Notes: generated by a model from the sequence alone, not told the origin. A stretch of DNA of 64,000 nucleotides from Pseudothermotoga elfii DSM 9442 = NBRC 107921 (GCF_000504085.1 NC_022792.1:930001-994000), one strand, 5' to 3'; shown: positions 53,605 through 62,955, counted from the stretch's first letter. A program made the numbers and translations.

Positions 53605-54744
53605 CTAACAGTATTCAACTTTTACGATTTTTCCCATTTTGGTCAGGATTTGTGCAATGTCCTGAACTAATCTGAATTTCAGAGATATGTCGTGACTGAA
53701 TAGCGGATTTTGGTGAGCTGGGTTAATAGCCCTCCCCACGGTGAAATTTATTTCGTCTGCTTTCAGAAGCATTTCGGTCAACATGGCTGCTCCATAACCT
53801 AATTTTTCTTGTTGCCCCTGCAGATATCTAAAGACATGCGTCAAAGTAACTATTCCTTCGGTAACAAGGTCGATTCCATCCATTTTGCCAATGGGTGGAA
53901 GTTCCTCGGTGAAAGACATAATATCGAGTTTCACTTTCTTTTCAAGCACTCTCTCAAAGATCTGGGCTGTGGTTCCACCGCATACGATCTTTTTTCCTTT
54001 ACGTGAAAGAAATTTTTTCACTATTTCTTCATCTTTTGATTTGTCCTCGGGCGGGCCAACGAACAGATTTACAACCTCTAAGGGTTTGAAGTGAATAGCC
54101 GCAACAAGTGCATCATCTCCCCTCGTTCCTTTGTCTAACCTTTCGGTGAGCTTAACCAAATGTCGAACGATGCTTAACGAATTTATTCTATTTTCAAGTA
54201 ATACCTTAATTTCTCTGACAATATTTTGAACGCCAAATCCTAAGGGGAAATTATCTGTTCCCATTCCTGCCTGAGATACACCATCTGTCATTAAAAACAG
54301 TAGATCGCCCTGTACAGGTGATATTTCATAAAAAAAGATCTTTCTCCCAAGAACAGTTATTTGTTTTTTATCTATCTGAAGTAATTTTTTGTCCCTAAAA
54401 TAAAGAACGACCGGAAACTCGTACTCAACAATATGGCACACGTTAGTTTCTGTATCAAAAACAACCGAACAGAGATTTGCATAACTTATTCCCCTCACTT
54501 TGCAGACAGGAAGCGTAGCAAGAATCGATGAAAAAACCTCGTCAGTTGGAACATTGTTAAACAGCATCGTGGTTGCCATGGAGGTGGTCAATGTCGAAAG
54601 TATGCTTGCTTTTACACCACTCCCTAATCCGTCGGAAACACTCACGGCAATTCTGCGTTCTCCTTTTTTTACACAGATTGAATCACCACAGATCTCTTCT
54701 CCTTGCTTGTTTTTGAAAGCATAATTAATTTCGCAGGTTAACAT
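53605..54744 (-). CDS. SpoIIE-type PP2C-like serine phosphatase in the hydrogenase operon
   Basis: A 379-residue cytoplasmic protein. The N-terminal two-thirds is a SpoIIE/PP2C-like fold with VSVSDGLGSGVKASILS and FLMTDGVSQAGMG, the two Asp motifs that hold Mn. It presumably removes phosphate from a serine of a partner protein. No anti-sigma factor or kinase is nearby. It lies 12 bases before hydC and directly after the sensory hydrogenase, suggesting both act in one signalling path for hydrogen or redox state (inference). Confidence 0.82.
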   Translation of the reverse strand: MLTCEINYAFKNKQGEEICGDSICVKKGERRIAVSVSDGLGSGVKASILSTLTTSMATTMLFNNVPTDEVFSSILATLPVCKVRGISYANLCSVVFDTETNVCHIVEYEFPVVLYFRDKKLLQIDKKQITVLGRKIFFYEISPVQGDLLFLMTDGVSQAGMGTDNFPLGFGVQNIVREIKVLLENRINSLSIVRHLVKLTERLDKGTRGDDALVAAIHFKPLEVVNLFVGPPEDKSKDEEIVKKFLSRKGKKIVCGGTTAQIFERVLEKKVKLDIMSFTEELPPIGKMDGIDLVTEGIVTLTHVFRYLQGQQEKLGYGAAMLTEMLLKADEINFTVGRAINPAHQNPLFSHDISLKFRLVQDIAQILTKMGKIVKVEYC

Positions 54745-54745
54745 C

Positions 54746-56344
54746 TCATTCCTCCATAAATTTTCTTAATTCTACGAAGTGGCTTTTGGTCTCGGCTATC
54801 GATTCACCTAACAATCCAGCTATTTCCTGTGCGATTCTCATTTGCCTTGCCAGCATTTCTTCGATTTTATTTAGAGTTTCATGTTTTATTTCCTTCAGTC
54901 TTTCTTCCTGTAATTTTTCTTTTGTCATATCCACGAGCAACAAAACTTCCCCACTGTCTTCAGGAAGAGTGAAAGACTTAACAAAAAAGAAGCCCTTATC
55001 TGGAATTTCATAGATGCGGTTAGAAAATATTTTTATTTCATTCAGCAGTGAAATTAAATTGGCTGTATCTAAGAAAAGCTTTTCAGCCGCTTTATTTTTG
55101 TAGATTAGGCAGTTGCCTTTATATATGAAAATAGCGTTTGGCGACTCTTCTACAACTCTATTTGTGGCAGCCTTTAGTTTATCCACCAGATACGTGATAC
55201 ACATTTCTTTTTCCGCTTTTCCCAAAACAACTGCTACAGCTTTGTCTTTACAACTTTCATAACCACAGGCTCCACAATTGAGTTGTTTTTTCATATCATC
55301 CTTTCCAAGCGATTTGAGTACTTGCTGAACAGCTTTTTCATCCACATAAACCTTTGAAAATTTAGAGGAGAATTTTTTATGCAAATCAATAGAAGGTGCT
55401 TCAAATTCAATCAAATTTTTCTCTGTATTCAGATTAGCAGAATGATTCATTATTCTTCGTCTTTTTTCGAGGATATTTATGTCTTTTCTAATAGCAGGTC
55501 CATTTATGCAACTTCCAATGCACGCAGATGCCTCTATAAAAAATCCAGTTTTGATTTCGTCTATTTTTGAAAAAATGTTCATTACGTTTTCTATGCCTTC
55601 AATAGATATGTGGGTTTTCCAATCGCCATCAATTGTGTAATTTATACCTCCTGAAGTTGGGTACATTCTTGCCTTATCTGGATAAGGCGGAGTGGGTAAT
55701 TCATCTATCAATTGATCAAGCTGAAAATTTTCATTTTTAATGAATTCGTCGAATTCTTCGAAGGTAATCACAATGTCAACAAGCTGACTTTCACTTTTCT
55801 TCGCCACACATGGTCCTAAAAACACCACCGGTAAATCCCCAAATTTTTGCTTTAAGAAAGTAGCATGCGCGACCATTGGGGACACAACCGGCAAGAGATG
55901 ACCGAGTACCTCTGGAAAATATCTTTCTGCCAGATAGACAATAACAGGACAGGCTGTGCTTATCACCGTTTCTTCGTTTTTCAAAAAATATCTGGCATAT
56001 TCTCCTGATACCAATTCTGCGCCAACAGCTGTTTCCTGAACAACTGTTGCTCCTAATTTTTTTAACAGGGAGATGATCTTATACGGCTGATCGAAATGTG
56101 CGAAAAAAGAAGGCGCTAACGATACCATAAATTTTTTTCCAATGAATTTCTTAAATTCATCTATACTTTTCACGTATGTTCTTGCTTTTTGAGGACACAC
56201 TTCTATACATATCCCACATTGTATGCAATCTTCATCAATTATTTTGGCTTTGCCGTGGTTAAAACTTATCGATTTGACAGGGCAATTTCTCAAACATTTG
56301 TAACAGTACATGCAACTTGCATCGTTCGAAACGATAGCGTTCAC
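54746..56344 (-). CDS. hydS: Putative sensory [FeFe]-hydrogenase HydS with PAS-like domain
   Basis: A 532-residue protein. Two 4Fe-4S motifs (CMYCYKCLRNCP, CIQCGICIEVCP) precede an H-cluster domain whose ligand motifs are STACPVI, GPCVAKKSE and ASACIGSCINGP. All four cluster Cys remain, but the proton-transfer Cys of catalytic enzymes (TSCCP) is Ala here, as in sensory HydS enzymes. A further 4Fe-4S motif follows (CGACGYESCKDKA...C), then a PAS-like domain (about 405-500) and a coiled-coil tail. It likely senses H2 and signals to the phosphatase encoded next. The GTG start overlaps the ferredoxin stop. Confidence 0.88.
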   Translation of the reverse strand: MNAIVSNDASCMYCYKCLRNCPVKSISFNHGKAKIIDEDCIQCGICIEVCPQKARTYVKSIDEFKKFIGKKFMVSLAPSFFAHFDQPYKIISLLKKLGATVVQETAVGAELVSGEYARYFLKNEETVISTACPVIVYLAERYFPEVLGHLLPVVSPMVAHATFLKQKFGDLPVVFLGPCVAKKSESQLVDIVITFEEFDEFIKNENFQLDQLIDELPTPPYPDKARMYPTSGGINYTIDGDWKTHISIEGIENVMNIFSKIDEIKTGFFIEASACIGSCINGPAIRKDINILEKRRRIMNHSANLNTEKNLIEFEAPSIDLHKKFSSKFSKVYVDEKAVQQVLKSLGKDDMKKQLNCGACGYESCKDKAVAVVLGKAEKEMCITYLVDKLKAATNRVVEESPNAIFIYKGNCLIYKNKAAEKLFLDTANLISLLNEIKIFSNRIYEIPDKGFFFVKSFTLPEDSGEVLLLVDMTKEKLQEERLKEIKHETLNKIEEMLARQMRIAQEIAGLLGESIAETKSHFVELRKFMEE

Positions 56345-56565
56345 GTCTTTGCCTCCTCGATAATCTTCTCTATGTTTTTGTCATCAACATGTGTATAGAG
56401 TTTTCCATCTATTTCCACGCAAATTCCGTCCGAGCACCTTCCAAAACAGAGCGATCCATAAAGTTGTATCTCTGGATACTTTTTTCTAAGCTGCTCTATT
56501 TTTTGGACAATTTTATAGGATCCTTTTAAATGGCAAGAGCTTCCCATGCAAACTCTGATCAACAT
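56341..56565 (-). CDS. Small thioredoxin-like 2Fe-2S ferredoxin
   Basis: A 74-residue protein with the four Cys of a thioredoxin-like 2Fe-2S fold: CMGSSCHLKGS and CFGRCSDGICVEID. It matches the C-terminal domain of HydA and may carry electrons within the hydrogenase or HydS system. ATG at 56565 follows AGGTGAT; an open frame to 56640 runs through the promoter. It is the first gene of the operon. Confidence 0.88.
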   Translation of the reverse strand: MLIRVCMGSSCHLKGSYKIVQKIEQLRKKYPEIQLYGSLCFGRCSDGICVEIDGKLYTHVDDKNIEKIIEEAKT

Positions 56566-56590
56566 AAAATCACCTATCGTGATATTTTTA

Positions 56591-56608
56591 TCGTTATTTA
56601 TTTCACGA
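56591..56608. promoter_or_regulatory. Candidate Rex operator
   Basis: TCGTTATTTATTTCACGA is an 18-base near-palindrome of the Rex type (TTGTGA-N6-TCACAA like). It starts 3 bases downstream of the -10 and so covers the transcription start. A second half-site gives ATCGTGA at 56576. Confidence 0.6.
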
Positions 56609-56611
56609 TTT

Positions 56612-56640
56612 ATTCTATCTCTTTCCTTCCCATCTGTCAA
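56612..56640 (-). promoter_or_regulatory. Promoter of the hydrogenase operon
   Basis: Minus strand TTGACA (56640-56635), 17-base spacer, TAGAAT (56617-56612). The start of the first gene is 47 bases downstream, and the candidate Rex operator overlaps the predicted transcription start. Confidence 0.75.
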
Positions 56641-56763
56641 TGAAGCTTTTTCAAATGAAAATCAAGAGTTGATTAACCAAAAGTGACATGAATATGAACT
56701 CGTTCCTCACTGTTCAAAACGGGTATCACTTAATGTAAACTTGTTTCGTGGTGATCAGATTAA

Positions 56764-57945
56764 ATGGTCTGGCGAGAACTCGATAAAGGCGTCAGAAATT
56801 ATCTCTGGCTTTACAGCATATCAGGCTTTTCTTTTTCAGCGGTTATTGCCGTTCCGTCTTTTGGAAAATTGATGAATATATCCATAGAAAATGTAGGTTG
56901 GCTGTTTAGCTTCTCTTACATCGTGCAGGCAGTTTTGACATATGTTCTTGGGAAAAAATTCGAGCAATTTTCCACAAATTATGGTCTATTTCTCGCTAAA
57001 ATCTCTTTTGCGCTTGGCTCATTACTTTTTGCTTTATGCAATGGGCTTTGGTTATTTGCCATTGCACAGATGCTGTTAAGTTTTACAGATGTATTTTACC
57101 CGTGTCAGGTAATGTATGAAAGAGCGTTATTTCCACCAAAATATAGAGAAACTCTGTATTCTTATTTATTTTTTGCCACGGAATCTACAAAGGCTATCAG
57201 TTATACGCTTTTTGTTTTTGTATTGTCTCCTTTTATGGGTGGAAAAACTTTCCTGAAGGCTGTTTTTGTTATGATCTTTCTGTTGAATTTTTTCTACGCT
57301 TTTTCGTATTTGAAAATCCTCCCAAAAATTCAAAGTGGCTTGGTATTACATAAAGGCCAGGTGATTGCTACCACAAATTTTCGTGCTTTTTTCTCAATCA
57401 TGCTTCATCAATATCTTTCCTATGTTGCTTTTAATTTCTCTGGATTTCTTGTTATCTCATATTATCTGATCGATTATTTTAAACTCAGCAGCTCTTCACC
57501 ATTTCTTTTTGAAATGGTTTTTTCTGCATCTGTTGCTCTGTCGTGGTTCTGGAGGAAACGCATTCGAACAAAGGCACATATCAATTTAATGATAGGAAAT
57601 TTTCTGATCCTTTCGACGTTTCTCTTATGGGTAATACCAAATGTTTATGTTTTCTTCATTTCTCATATTTTGATGGGTATAGGTTTCATTCTCTGGTTTC
57701 CCGCGAAAGAAACCATAAAGATTCAGATAGCCCCAAGAGAGCTTGGGAGATGGGAAGGATTTTTTCAGGGATTGAATATTTTCAGCAGAATTTTTACCCC
57801 TGTTCTGTCTGCTTATGTGGCGATGGCCTTGGGTTATCAGCAGGTATTCTTGATTTCTTCGATATTTTCCGCTTTTGCCCTTTTAGCGTCGCTCCCGGCA
57901 GCAACCTGGATAAGAAAGTTTGCCTATCAATCAAAAGTTGATTGA
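56764..57945 (+). CDS. Major facilitator superfamily transporter
   Basis: A 393-residue, roughly 12-helix membrane protein. MFS features include the KFEQFSTNYG loop after helix 2 and ETIKIQIAPRELGRWEGFFQG before the last helices. The substrate is unknown. It is unrelated in detail to the MFS gene at 15846-17210. The 3' end overlaps tatD by 15 bases, converging with it. GTGGTGATC lies upstream of the ATG. Confidence 0.82.
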   Translation: MVWRELDKGVRNYLWLYSISGFSFSAVIAVPSFGKLMNISIENVGWLFSFSYIVQAVLTYVLGKKFEQFSTNYGLFLAKISFALGSLLFALCNGLWLFAIAQMLLSFTDVFYPCQVMYERALFPPKYRETLYSYLFFATESTKAISYTLFVFVLSPFMGGKTFLKAVFVMIFLLNFFYAFSYLKILPKIQSGLVLHKGQVIATTNFRAFFSIMLHQYLSYVAFNFSGFLVISYYLIDYFKLSSSSPFLFEMVFSASVALSWFWRKRIRTKAHINLMIGNFLILSTFLLWVIPNVYVFFISHILMGIGFILWFPAKETIKIQIAPRELGRWEGFFQGLNIFSRIFTPVLSAYVAMALGYQQVFLISSIFSAFALLASLPAATWIRKFAYQSKVD

Positions 57946-58704
57946 GAAAAGTTCCTTAGCGTTCCCAAGCAGTACATCTGAAACTTTCTGAACATTTTGG
58001 TTCAAAATTTCTGATATTTTTTCCACAACTATTCTGACATAGGCTGGTTCGTTTCTTTTGCCTCTGAATTGCTGTGGTGGTAAATATGGACAATCTGTTT
58101 CACTAAGGATATTTTCAATTCCTACAACTCTAACCACAGATCGTAGACTGTGGTTTTTAGGATAAGTTATAGGACCACCTATACCAATGAATGCGCCGAG
58201 TCTGACAAATTTTAGCGCCCATTCTGTGTCCGCCGAGAAAGCATGAACAACTCCTCCAGGACCAGGTAACCCTATCTGCGAAAGCAACTTATACGCATCA
58301 TCATACGCATTTCTTATGTGTAGTATTACCGGTAAATCAAGTTCCTTAGCAAGGATCAATTGTTCTCTAAAGGCTTTCAACTGTTCTTCTTTTGGAGAAA
58401 GGTTTCTGTAATAATCTAAACCCATTTCACCCAGAGCAACGACTTTATCATCTTTTGCAAGCTTTTCCAGCTGTTTTATATAATCTTTTTCAACCTTTTC
58501 TGCTTCATGTGGATGAACGCCTACTGCACAGAAAATATTTTCTGATCTTTTCGACAATTCCAGTGCTCTTTTTGAATCTTCCACATCTATACCTACATTG
58601 ACGATGAATTCTATCTGTTTCGATTTAAAAAGTGAAATTATTTTGTCCAGATCATCTTTAAATTGTGGAAAATGCAAATGGGCGTGAGTATCAACAAATT
58701 TCAT
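57931..58704 (-). CDS. tatD: TatD-family metal-dependent deoxyribonuclease
   Basis: A 257-residue TIM-barrel hydrolase. Metal ligands: FVDTHAHLHFPQF (HxH), GEMGLDYYR (Glu), VILHIRNA (His), VVHAFSAD (His) and LSETDCPYL (Asp). Its role is DNA trimming in repair or quality control. AAGGTGATG favours ATG at 58704. Confidence 0.92.
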   Translation of the reverse strand: MKFVDTHAHLHFPQFKDDLDKIISLFKSKQIEFIVNVGIDVEDSKRALELSKRSENIFCAVGVHPHEAEKVEKDYIKQLEKLAKDDKVVALGEMGLDYYRNLSPKEEQLKAFREQLILAKELDLPVILHIRNAYDDAYKLLSQIGLPGPGGVVHAFSADTEWALKFVRLGAFIGIGGPITYPKNHSLRSVVRVVGIENILSETDCPYLPPQQFRGKRNEPAYVRIVVEKISEILNQNVQKVSDVLLGNAKELFSINF

Positions 58705-58828
58705 GATTTCATCACCTTTCCAAAAAATCATTTGAAAGCAGTAGAAAATTTAAATCTTTACAACTACTTATTATATACAGTTCTGTGTTTTTTCCTGTTG
58801 TTTGGAGTAAAATTTAAATGGTGATTTT

Positions 58829-59353
58829 GTGAGAAAATATATTTCTTTTTTATTGTTTGCGATGATTTTTACAGGGGTATTTTGTCAAAGTGATTATTTA
58901 CAGAGGATAGATGAACTTTCCGACTTCTACTTCTCGTTTGACCTAAATACAATAAAGCTTTCTATACTTGATGCCATAAGGGCAACTGGCCAGAAAGATG
59001 TGATAGCGGCATATCTTGATTTTGTGAACAATTCTCCCGTTTGGGTTGTGGTAACAGCGAGCAGTTCGATATATGTCAACCCATTTACAGGTAGAATGAA
59101 TGTTTCGGCAAATTCCTATCTTTACAGAATATCCTACCCTGTTTCCTTAGAAGACGCCATTTCCCTGGCTTTCGTTTCAGGTGGGCGAGACATATTTTTT
59201 GCTTTTCTACAAAATCAGAGCAATTGGATCATCGGTACAACAAAACAACTGATAACTGTGAGCACCAGAGCACCTGTGGTGATTTCTATTCAAAGTAGAT
59301 CAAACAGGGGTGAATCAAGTGGGTCTAAAAAAGGAGAAGGTACTAATCGTTGA
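58829..59353 (+). CDS. Secreted protein of unknown function upstream of a two-component system
   Basis: A 174-residue protein with a signal peptide (KYISFLLFAMIFTGVFCQ). The mature part contains IRATGQKDVIAAYLDFVNN and two repeated hydrophobic strands ending in polar tail residues (SRSNRGESSGSKKGEG). I do not recognise a domain. Its end overlaps the response regulator gene by 35 bases, so the three genes are one transcript and it could be a sensor accessory protein (inference). GTG start behind GGTGAT. Confidence 0.65.
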   Translation: MRKYISFLLFAMIFTGVFCQSDYLQRIDELSDFYFSFDLNTIKLSILDAIRATGQKDVIAAYLDFVNNSPVWVVVTASSSIYVNPFTGRMNVSANSYLYRISYPVSLEDAISLAFVSGGRDIFFAFLQNQSNWIIGTTKQLITVSTRAPVVISIQSRSNRGESSGSKKGEGTNR

Positions 59354-60005
59354 GGACAATGAAGATCTACTTAATTCTATAAAGGAATTTTTGCTAAAAG
59401 AAGGTTATGATGTTAGTTGCGCAGTAGATGCAGAGCAAGCTTTTGATATGGTTATCGAGGACCATTATGATTGTTTAGTTGTTGATGTATTGCTTCCGGG
59501 GATAAATGGCTTCGAATTTGTCGAACATCTCAGAGAAAGTTTGATAAATGTCCCGATTTTAATTTTAACAGCCCTGGATGCAATTAATGACAAAGTTAGA
59601 GGGCTGAGTTGTGGTGCGGATGATTATTTAACTAAACCATTTGATTTTCGCGAATTACTCGCCAGGATAAAAAGCCTGATAAGGCGAAGCAATATTACAA
59701 AAGGAGAGGAAATCAACTTTAAGGGCTTAAAATTAAACAGTAGATCAAGACAAGTTACCGTTGAGGATACTGTTCTCAAAATGAGCAAACGGGAATTTGC
59801 ACTTCTGGAACTATTTCTAAGAAACCCCGGGATAGTCTTCTCGAGGGAAGAAATCATGGAAAAAGTCTGGGAAAACGAGAAAATAATAAAAAGCAATGTA
59901 ATTGATGTGTATATTCTCTATCTGAGAAATAAATTAAAACCTTACGGATACGACAGATATATACAAACCGTGCCGGGTTACGGGTACAGATTCTGCGAGG
60001 AATGA
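59319..60005 (+). CDS. OmpR-family response regulator
   Basis: A 228-residue two-component regulator. Receiver: VLIVEDNEDLLNS acidic pocket, phospho-Asp in CLVVDVLLPGINGFE, LTALDA and the lysine in LTKPFDFREL. The C-terminal winged helix has MSKREFALLELFLRNPG, VIDVYILYLRNKL and IQTVPGYGYRF. AGGGGTG favours GTG at 59319; an earlier GTG is at 59310. It is cognate to the kinase gene that follows. Confidence 0.93.
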   Translation: MGLKKEKVLIVEDNEDLLNSIKEFLLKEGYDVSCAVDAEQAFDMVIEDHYDCLVVDVLLPGINGFEFVEHLRESLINVPILILTALDAINDKVRGLSCGADDYLTKPFDFRELLARIKSLIRRSNITKGEEINFKGLKLNSRSRQVTVEDTVLKMSKREFALLELFLRNPGIVFSREEIMEKVWENEKIIKSNVIDVYILYLRNKLKPYGYDRYIQTVPGYGYRFCEE

Positions 60006-60010
60006 TTGAG

Positions 60011-61273
60011 ATGCGTTCCTTGAGAAAATCTATAGAAAAATATTATCTTTCGATTTTTATGGTTTCAACATGTTCTATGGCAGTAATTCTGTTTATCGTT
60101 GTTCAATATTTTACTCAATCACAGATTGACCATGAGATTCTAACATTTACGAACGACCTCATACATTTTCTGGATAATCCCGCTAATGAATCAATAGCTA
60201 TTATCGGAAAAAGAAATTATTCTTTTCAGATTTTTGAGAAAAATAAGACCTACGCCAGCTTCAATGTGACAGAAAATATCCCTGTCAAAAAAGAGGGATT
60301 TTATACATATGGTTTTAATAGGGTTTATCTTATTCACGATGGAGATTATAAAATAGTTGTATCGAGGAACATTGCTGATCAGATTTTCTTCATTTCAATA
60401 CTTGGTGTGATCCTTGCAGTTACGGTAATGGGTTTATTTTTTGTTGTGAAAAGATTTGGCTCAAGGCTGACTTACAGACTCATCAAACCGATTGAGGAAA
60501 TAGGAAAACAAATGATAGACATCTCAAAGGGTCACGCCAGAAGAATCGAAGTAGAGCTGACAAGCAGAGAAACATATGAATTACAGTCACAAATAAACAT
60601 GGCTCTTGAGAAACTTAACAGTATTATGGATCAGCTTAGAGAATTTGCCTCAAGTATATCTCACCAACTCAGAAATCCTCTTGCTACGATAAAAGCGCAG
60701 TTAGAGGTTACTATGAGCCGTCCTGAATCATATTCTTTGAAAAATGATCTCAATGCAATTATGAGAAATGTAGAAAAAATGATTCAAATTACCTCTGGGC
60801 TCCTTCTAATTGCTCGCGCCAAACATCAAAGTGAAAATGCGTTTGAGGAAGAAGACCTTTCAACAGTTGTTTTAGAGGCTGTTGAGCAAAATATGCAGAG
60901 ATTCCCAGACGTAGAATTTGTTCTGGAAATTCCCGCTGGTGTAAGATCACGCTGTATTTCGGAACTCCTGTTTCATGCTTTCGCAAACTTGATTGAGAAC
61001 GCCTGCAAATACACCGATAAGAACAAGCCAGTTTATGTTGGATTAAGTGAAAAGGATAGTTTTGTAGAGTTTTTTGTTTCTAACCACGCAAGTCCGATAC
61101 CCCTGGAAGACAGAAAAAAGATCTTTGAAAGATTTTATCGAGCCAGTAATGCTAAGGGCGATGGACTCGGTCTTGGTTTAGCAATAGTCAAGGCTATCGC
61201 AGATTTACACCATGCGAAAGTCGAGTATGTTTTCAATGGGTTGAACACGTTCTTTTTTACTTTGCCAAAATGA
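60011..61273 (+). CDS. Membrane sensor histidine kinase
   Basis: A 420-residue kinase. Two membrane helices (about 12-35 and 133-153) flank a short extracytoplasmic sensor of about 100 residues. HAMP region next, then the H-box FASSISHQLRNPLATIKAQLE (phospho-His), N-box LIENACKYTDKN, and GDGLGLGLAIVKAIADLH. GAGG before the ATG at 60011 supports this start over 60002, which overlaps the regulator stop. No target genes are identified. Confidence 0.93.
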   Translation: MRSLRKSIEKYYLSIFMVSTCSMAVILFIVVQYFTQSQIDHEILTFTNDLIHFLDNPANESIAIIGKRNYSFQIFEKNKTYASFNVTENIPVKKEGFYTYGFNRVYLIHDGDYKIVVSRNIADQIFFISILGVILAVTVMGLFFVVKRFGSRLTYRLIKPIEEIGKQMIDISKGHARRIEVELTSRETYELQSQINMALEKLNSIMDQLREFASSISHQLRNPLATIKAQLEVTMSRPESYSLKNDLNAIMRNVEKMIQITSGLLLIARAKHQSENAFEEEDLSTVVLEAVEQNMQRFPDVEFVLEIPAGVRSRCISELLFHAFANLIENACKYTDKNKPVYVGLSEKDSFVEFFVSNHASPIPLEDRKKIFERFYRASNAKGDGLGLGLAIVKAIADLHHAKVEYVFNGLNTFFFTLPK

Positions 61274-61345
61274 TCTGCCACAAAATTTGCAAAACTTAAA
61301 CATTCGTTTGATGATGTGATGGTAATTTTTTTATGGGTGATTGTC

Positions 61346-61939
61346 TTGATTCTTTATCTAATAAGGCATGCAAAAACATCGTGGAACGACAGAGGACTCT
61401 GGCAGGGTAATGTCGATATACCTTTGAATGACGAGGGGTATCTTCAGGCAAAGAAGCTTGCTCAAAGATTTTCCGGCCTGTCAATAGAGGCAATCTATAC
61501 CAGCCCTTTATCGAGAAGTTATCAAACTGCAGAAGAAATTTCAAAAGTGCTTTTACAGCAACCAATTGTGGAATCGTCCTTGCGGGAATGTGAAATATCT
61601 CTTTGGAACGGTTTGACCATGAGCGAGACACTTGAAAAATATGAAAACCAGTATAAATACTGGTCTATGAATCCGCTTGCTACGGTTGAAGGGGTTGAAT
61701 CACTTCAAAACGTACAGAATAGAACCGTAAGTGTTATTCAGCAAATATCAAGCTCTCACAGGGGGAATGTCATAGTAGTTTCTCATGCAATAGCTATTAA
61801 GATGATTATTTGCTGGGTACTTGGACTGCCAATACCATTTAGCAAAAATTTCAGGATTGAAAATGCCTCGGTGAGCGCACTGGATTTTTCAGATAACCCC
61901 AGGCTTATTCTTTTGAATGACACATGCCATCTTTTGTGA
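61346..61939 (+). CDS. Histidine phosphatase family protein (phosphoglycerate mutase-like)
   Basis: About 197 residues. Catalytic motif YLIRHAKTSWNDRG (RHG-type with Ala), later Arg in YTSPLSRSYQTAEE, and a second His in IVVSHAIAIKM. This fits the cofactor-dependent PGM/CobC/phosphatase family; a specific substrate such as alpha-ribazole phosphate is not clear. Start TTG at 61346 behind GGGTGAT; upstream in-frame starts would add hydrophobic residues not seen in the family. Confidence 0.88.
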   Translation: MILYLIRHAKTSWNDRGLWQGNVDIPLNDEGYLQAKKLAQRFSGLSIEAIYTSPLSRSYQTAEEISKVLLQQPIVESSLRECEISLWNGLTMSETLEKYENQYKYWSMNPLATVEGVESLQNVQNRTVSVIQQISSSHRGNVIVVSHAIAIKMIICWVLGLPIPFSKNFRIENASVSALDFSDNPRLILLNDTCHLL

Positions 61940-61973
61940 TGATTGTTGTATTATATAAAAAGGAGGTGCAGAT

Positions 61974-62387
61974 ATGAAAACAGAATGGCTTGGCAAGAGA
62001 GCCTTCATTTCTTTTACTGATTCAGGCAGACAAGTTTTGATGGACGCTAAGAGAGAAGCAGGAGGACTTCATGCAGCGGCATCACCAATGGAACTGGTCC
62101 TTTCTGCCTTAACTGGTTGTACGGGAATGGATGTTGTTTCAATACTTGAGAAGATGAAAGTGCTTGACGATATTGAGAAGTTTTCCATGGAAGTTTCCTC
62201 CGAGCGATCCCAGGACCATCCGAAAGTTTATACAAAAATACACCTTAAATATATATTTAAATTCAAAGGTGAAGCACCCGTAGATAAAGTGGAAAAAGCT
62301 GTAAATCTTTCTCAGGAGAAATACTGTAGCGTTGCTGGAATGTTGAAAAAAGCTGCCGAAATTACCTATGAAATTGTATATGAATGA
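61974..62387 (+). CDS. OsmC-family peroxide-reducing protein
   Basis: A 137-residue OsmC/Ohr-type protein. Motifs: [28 protein letters not shown] with the catalytic Cys, [10 protein letters not shown], and [18 protein letters not shown] with the second Cys. These proteins use a Cys pair to reduce organic peroxides. AGGAGGTG precedes the ATG. In an anaerobe it may support oxygen defence alongside the ferritin-like gene. Confidence 0.9.
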   Translation: MKTEWLGKRAFISFTDSGRQVLMDAKREAGGLHAAASPMELVLSALTGCTGMDVVSILEKMKVLDDIEKFSMEVSSERSQDHPKVYTKIHLKYIFKFKGEAPVDKVEKAVNLSQEKYCSVAGMLKKAAEITYEIVYE

Positions 62388-62398
62388 GGTGAAAATTT

Positions 62399-62955
62399 GT
62401 GATATTGAGAACTTTCAGGTATGAGGATGTGAGTGTAGAGATTGTTGAGGATGATATAACCAGACAGGAAACAGATATTATAGTAAATGCGGCGAACTCA
62501 TACTTAAGGCATGGCGGCGGAGTTGCAGGGGCTATTGTAAAAGCAGGTGGCGAGGAAATCCAAAAAGAGAGCGATGAATATATAGAGAAGTACGGTTCGG
62601 TGCCTGTTTCTGGTGTGGCGGTGACGGGGGCTGGAAAATTAAGAGCGAGATATATTTTCCATGCCGTTGGACCGGTATGGGGTGAAGGAAATGAGCACGT
62701 AAAACTTTACAATACGGTCAAAAATGTTTTGCTTAAGGCTAATGAACTTAGAGAAAAATCCATAAGTATCCCGGCAATAAGTAGTGGTACATTTGGTTTT
62801 CCAAAAAAGACTGCGCGGAGATTTTCTTAAGAGCGATTAAAGATTATTTAATATCATGCAAAGATAACTCCCTTAAAACAATAAGAATTTGCAATATAGA
62901 TCATCAGACCTGCCAGATTTTTTTGGAAACCTTTGAAAGATTCTGGGGGTGGTAA
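62399..62955 (+). pseudogene. Macrodomain (ADP-ribose-binding) protein with single-base deletion
   Basis: Macrodomain fold: IIVNAANSYLRHGGGVAGAIV, VSGVAVTGAGKLRARYIFHAVGP and IPAISSGTFGFPKK. After FGFPKKTA the frame stops at 62828, but another frame resumes with AEIFLRAIKDYL and runs to TAA at 62953. The family reads KERAAEI-like here, so one base is missing near 62813. The full protein would be about 185 residues, bind ADP-ribose and perhaps deacetylate O-acetyl-ADP-ribose. The GTG start follows GAGGTGA. It could be a real mutation or a sequencing error. Confidence 0.85.
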
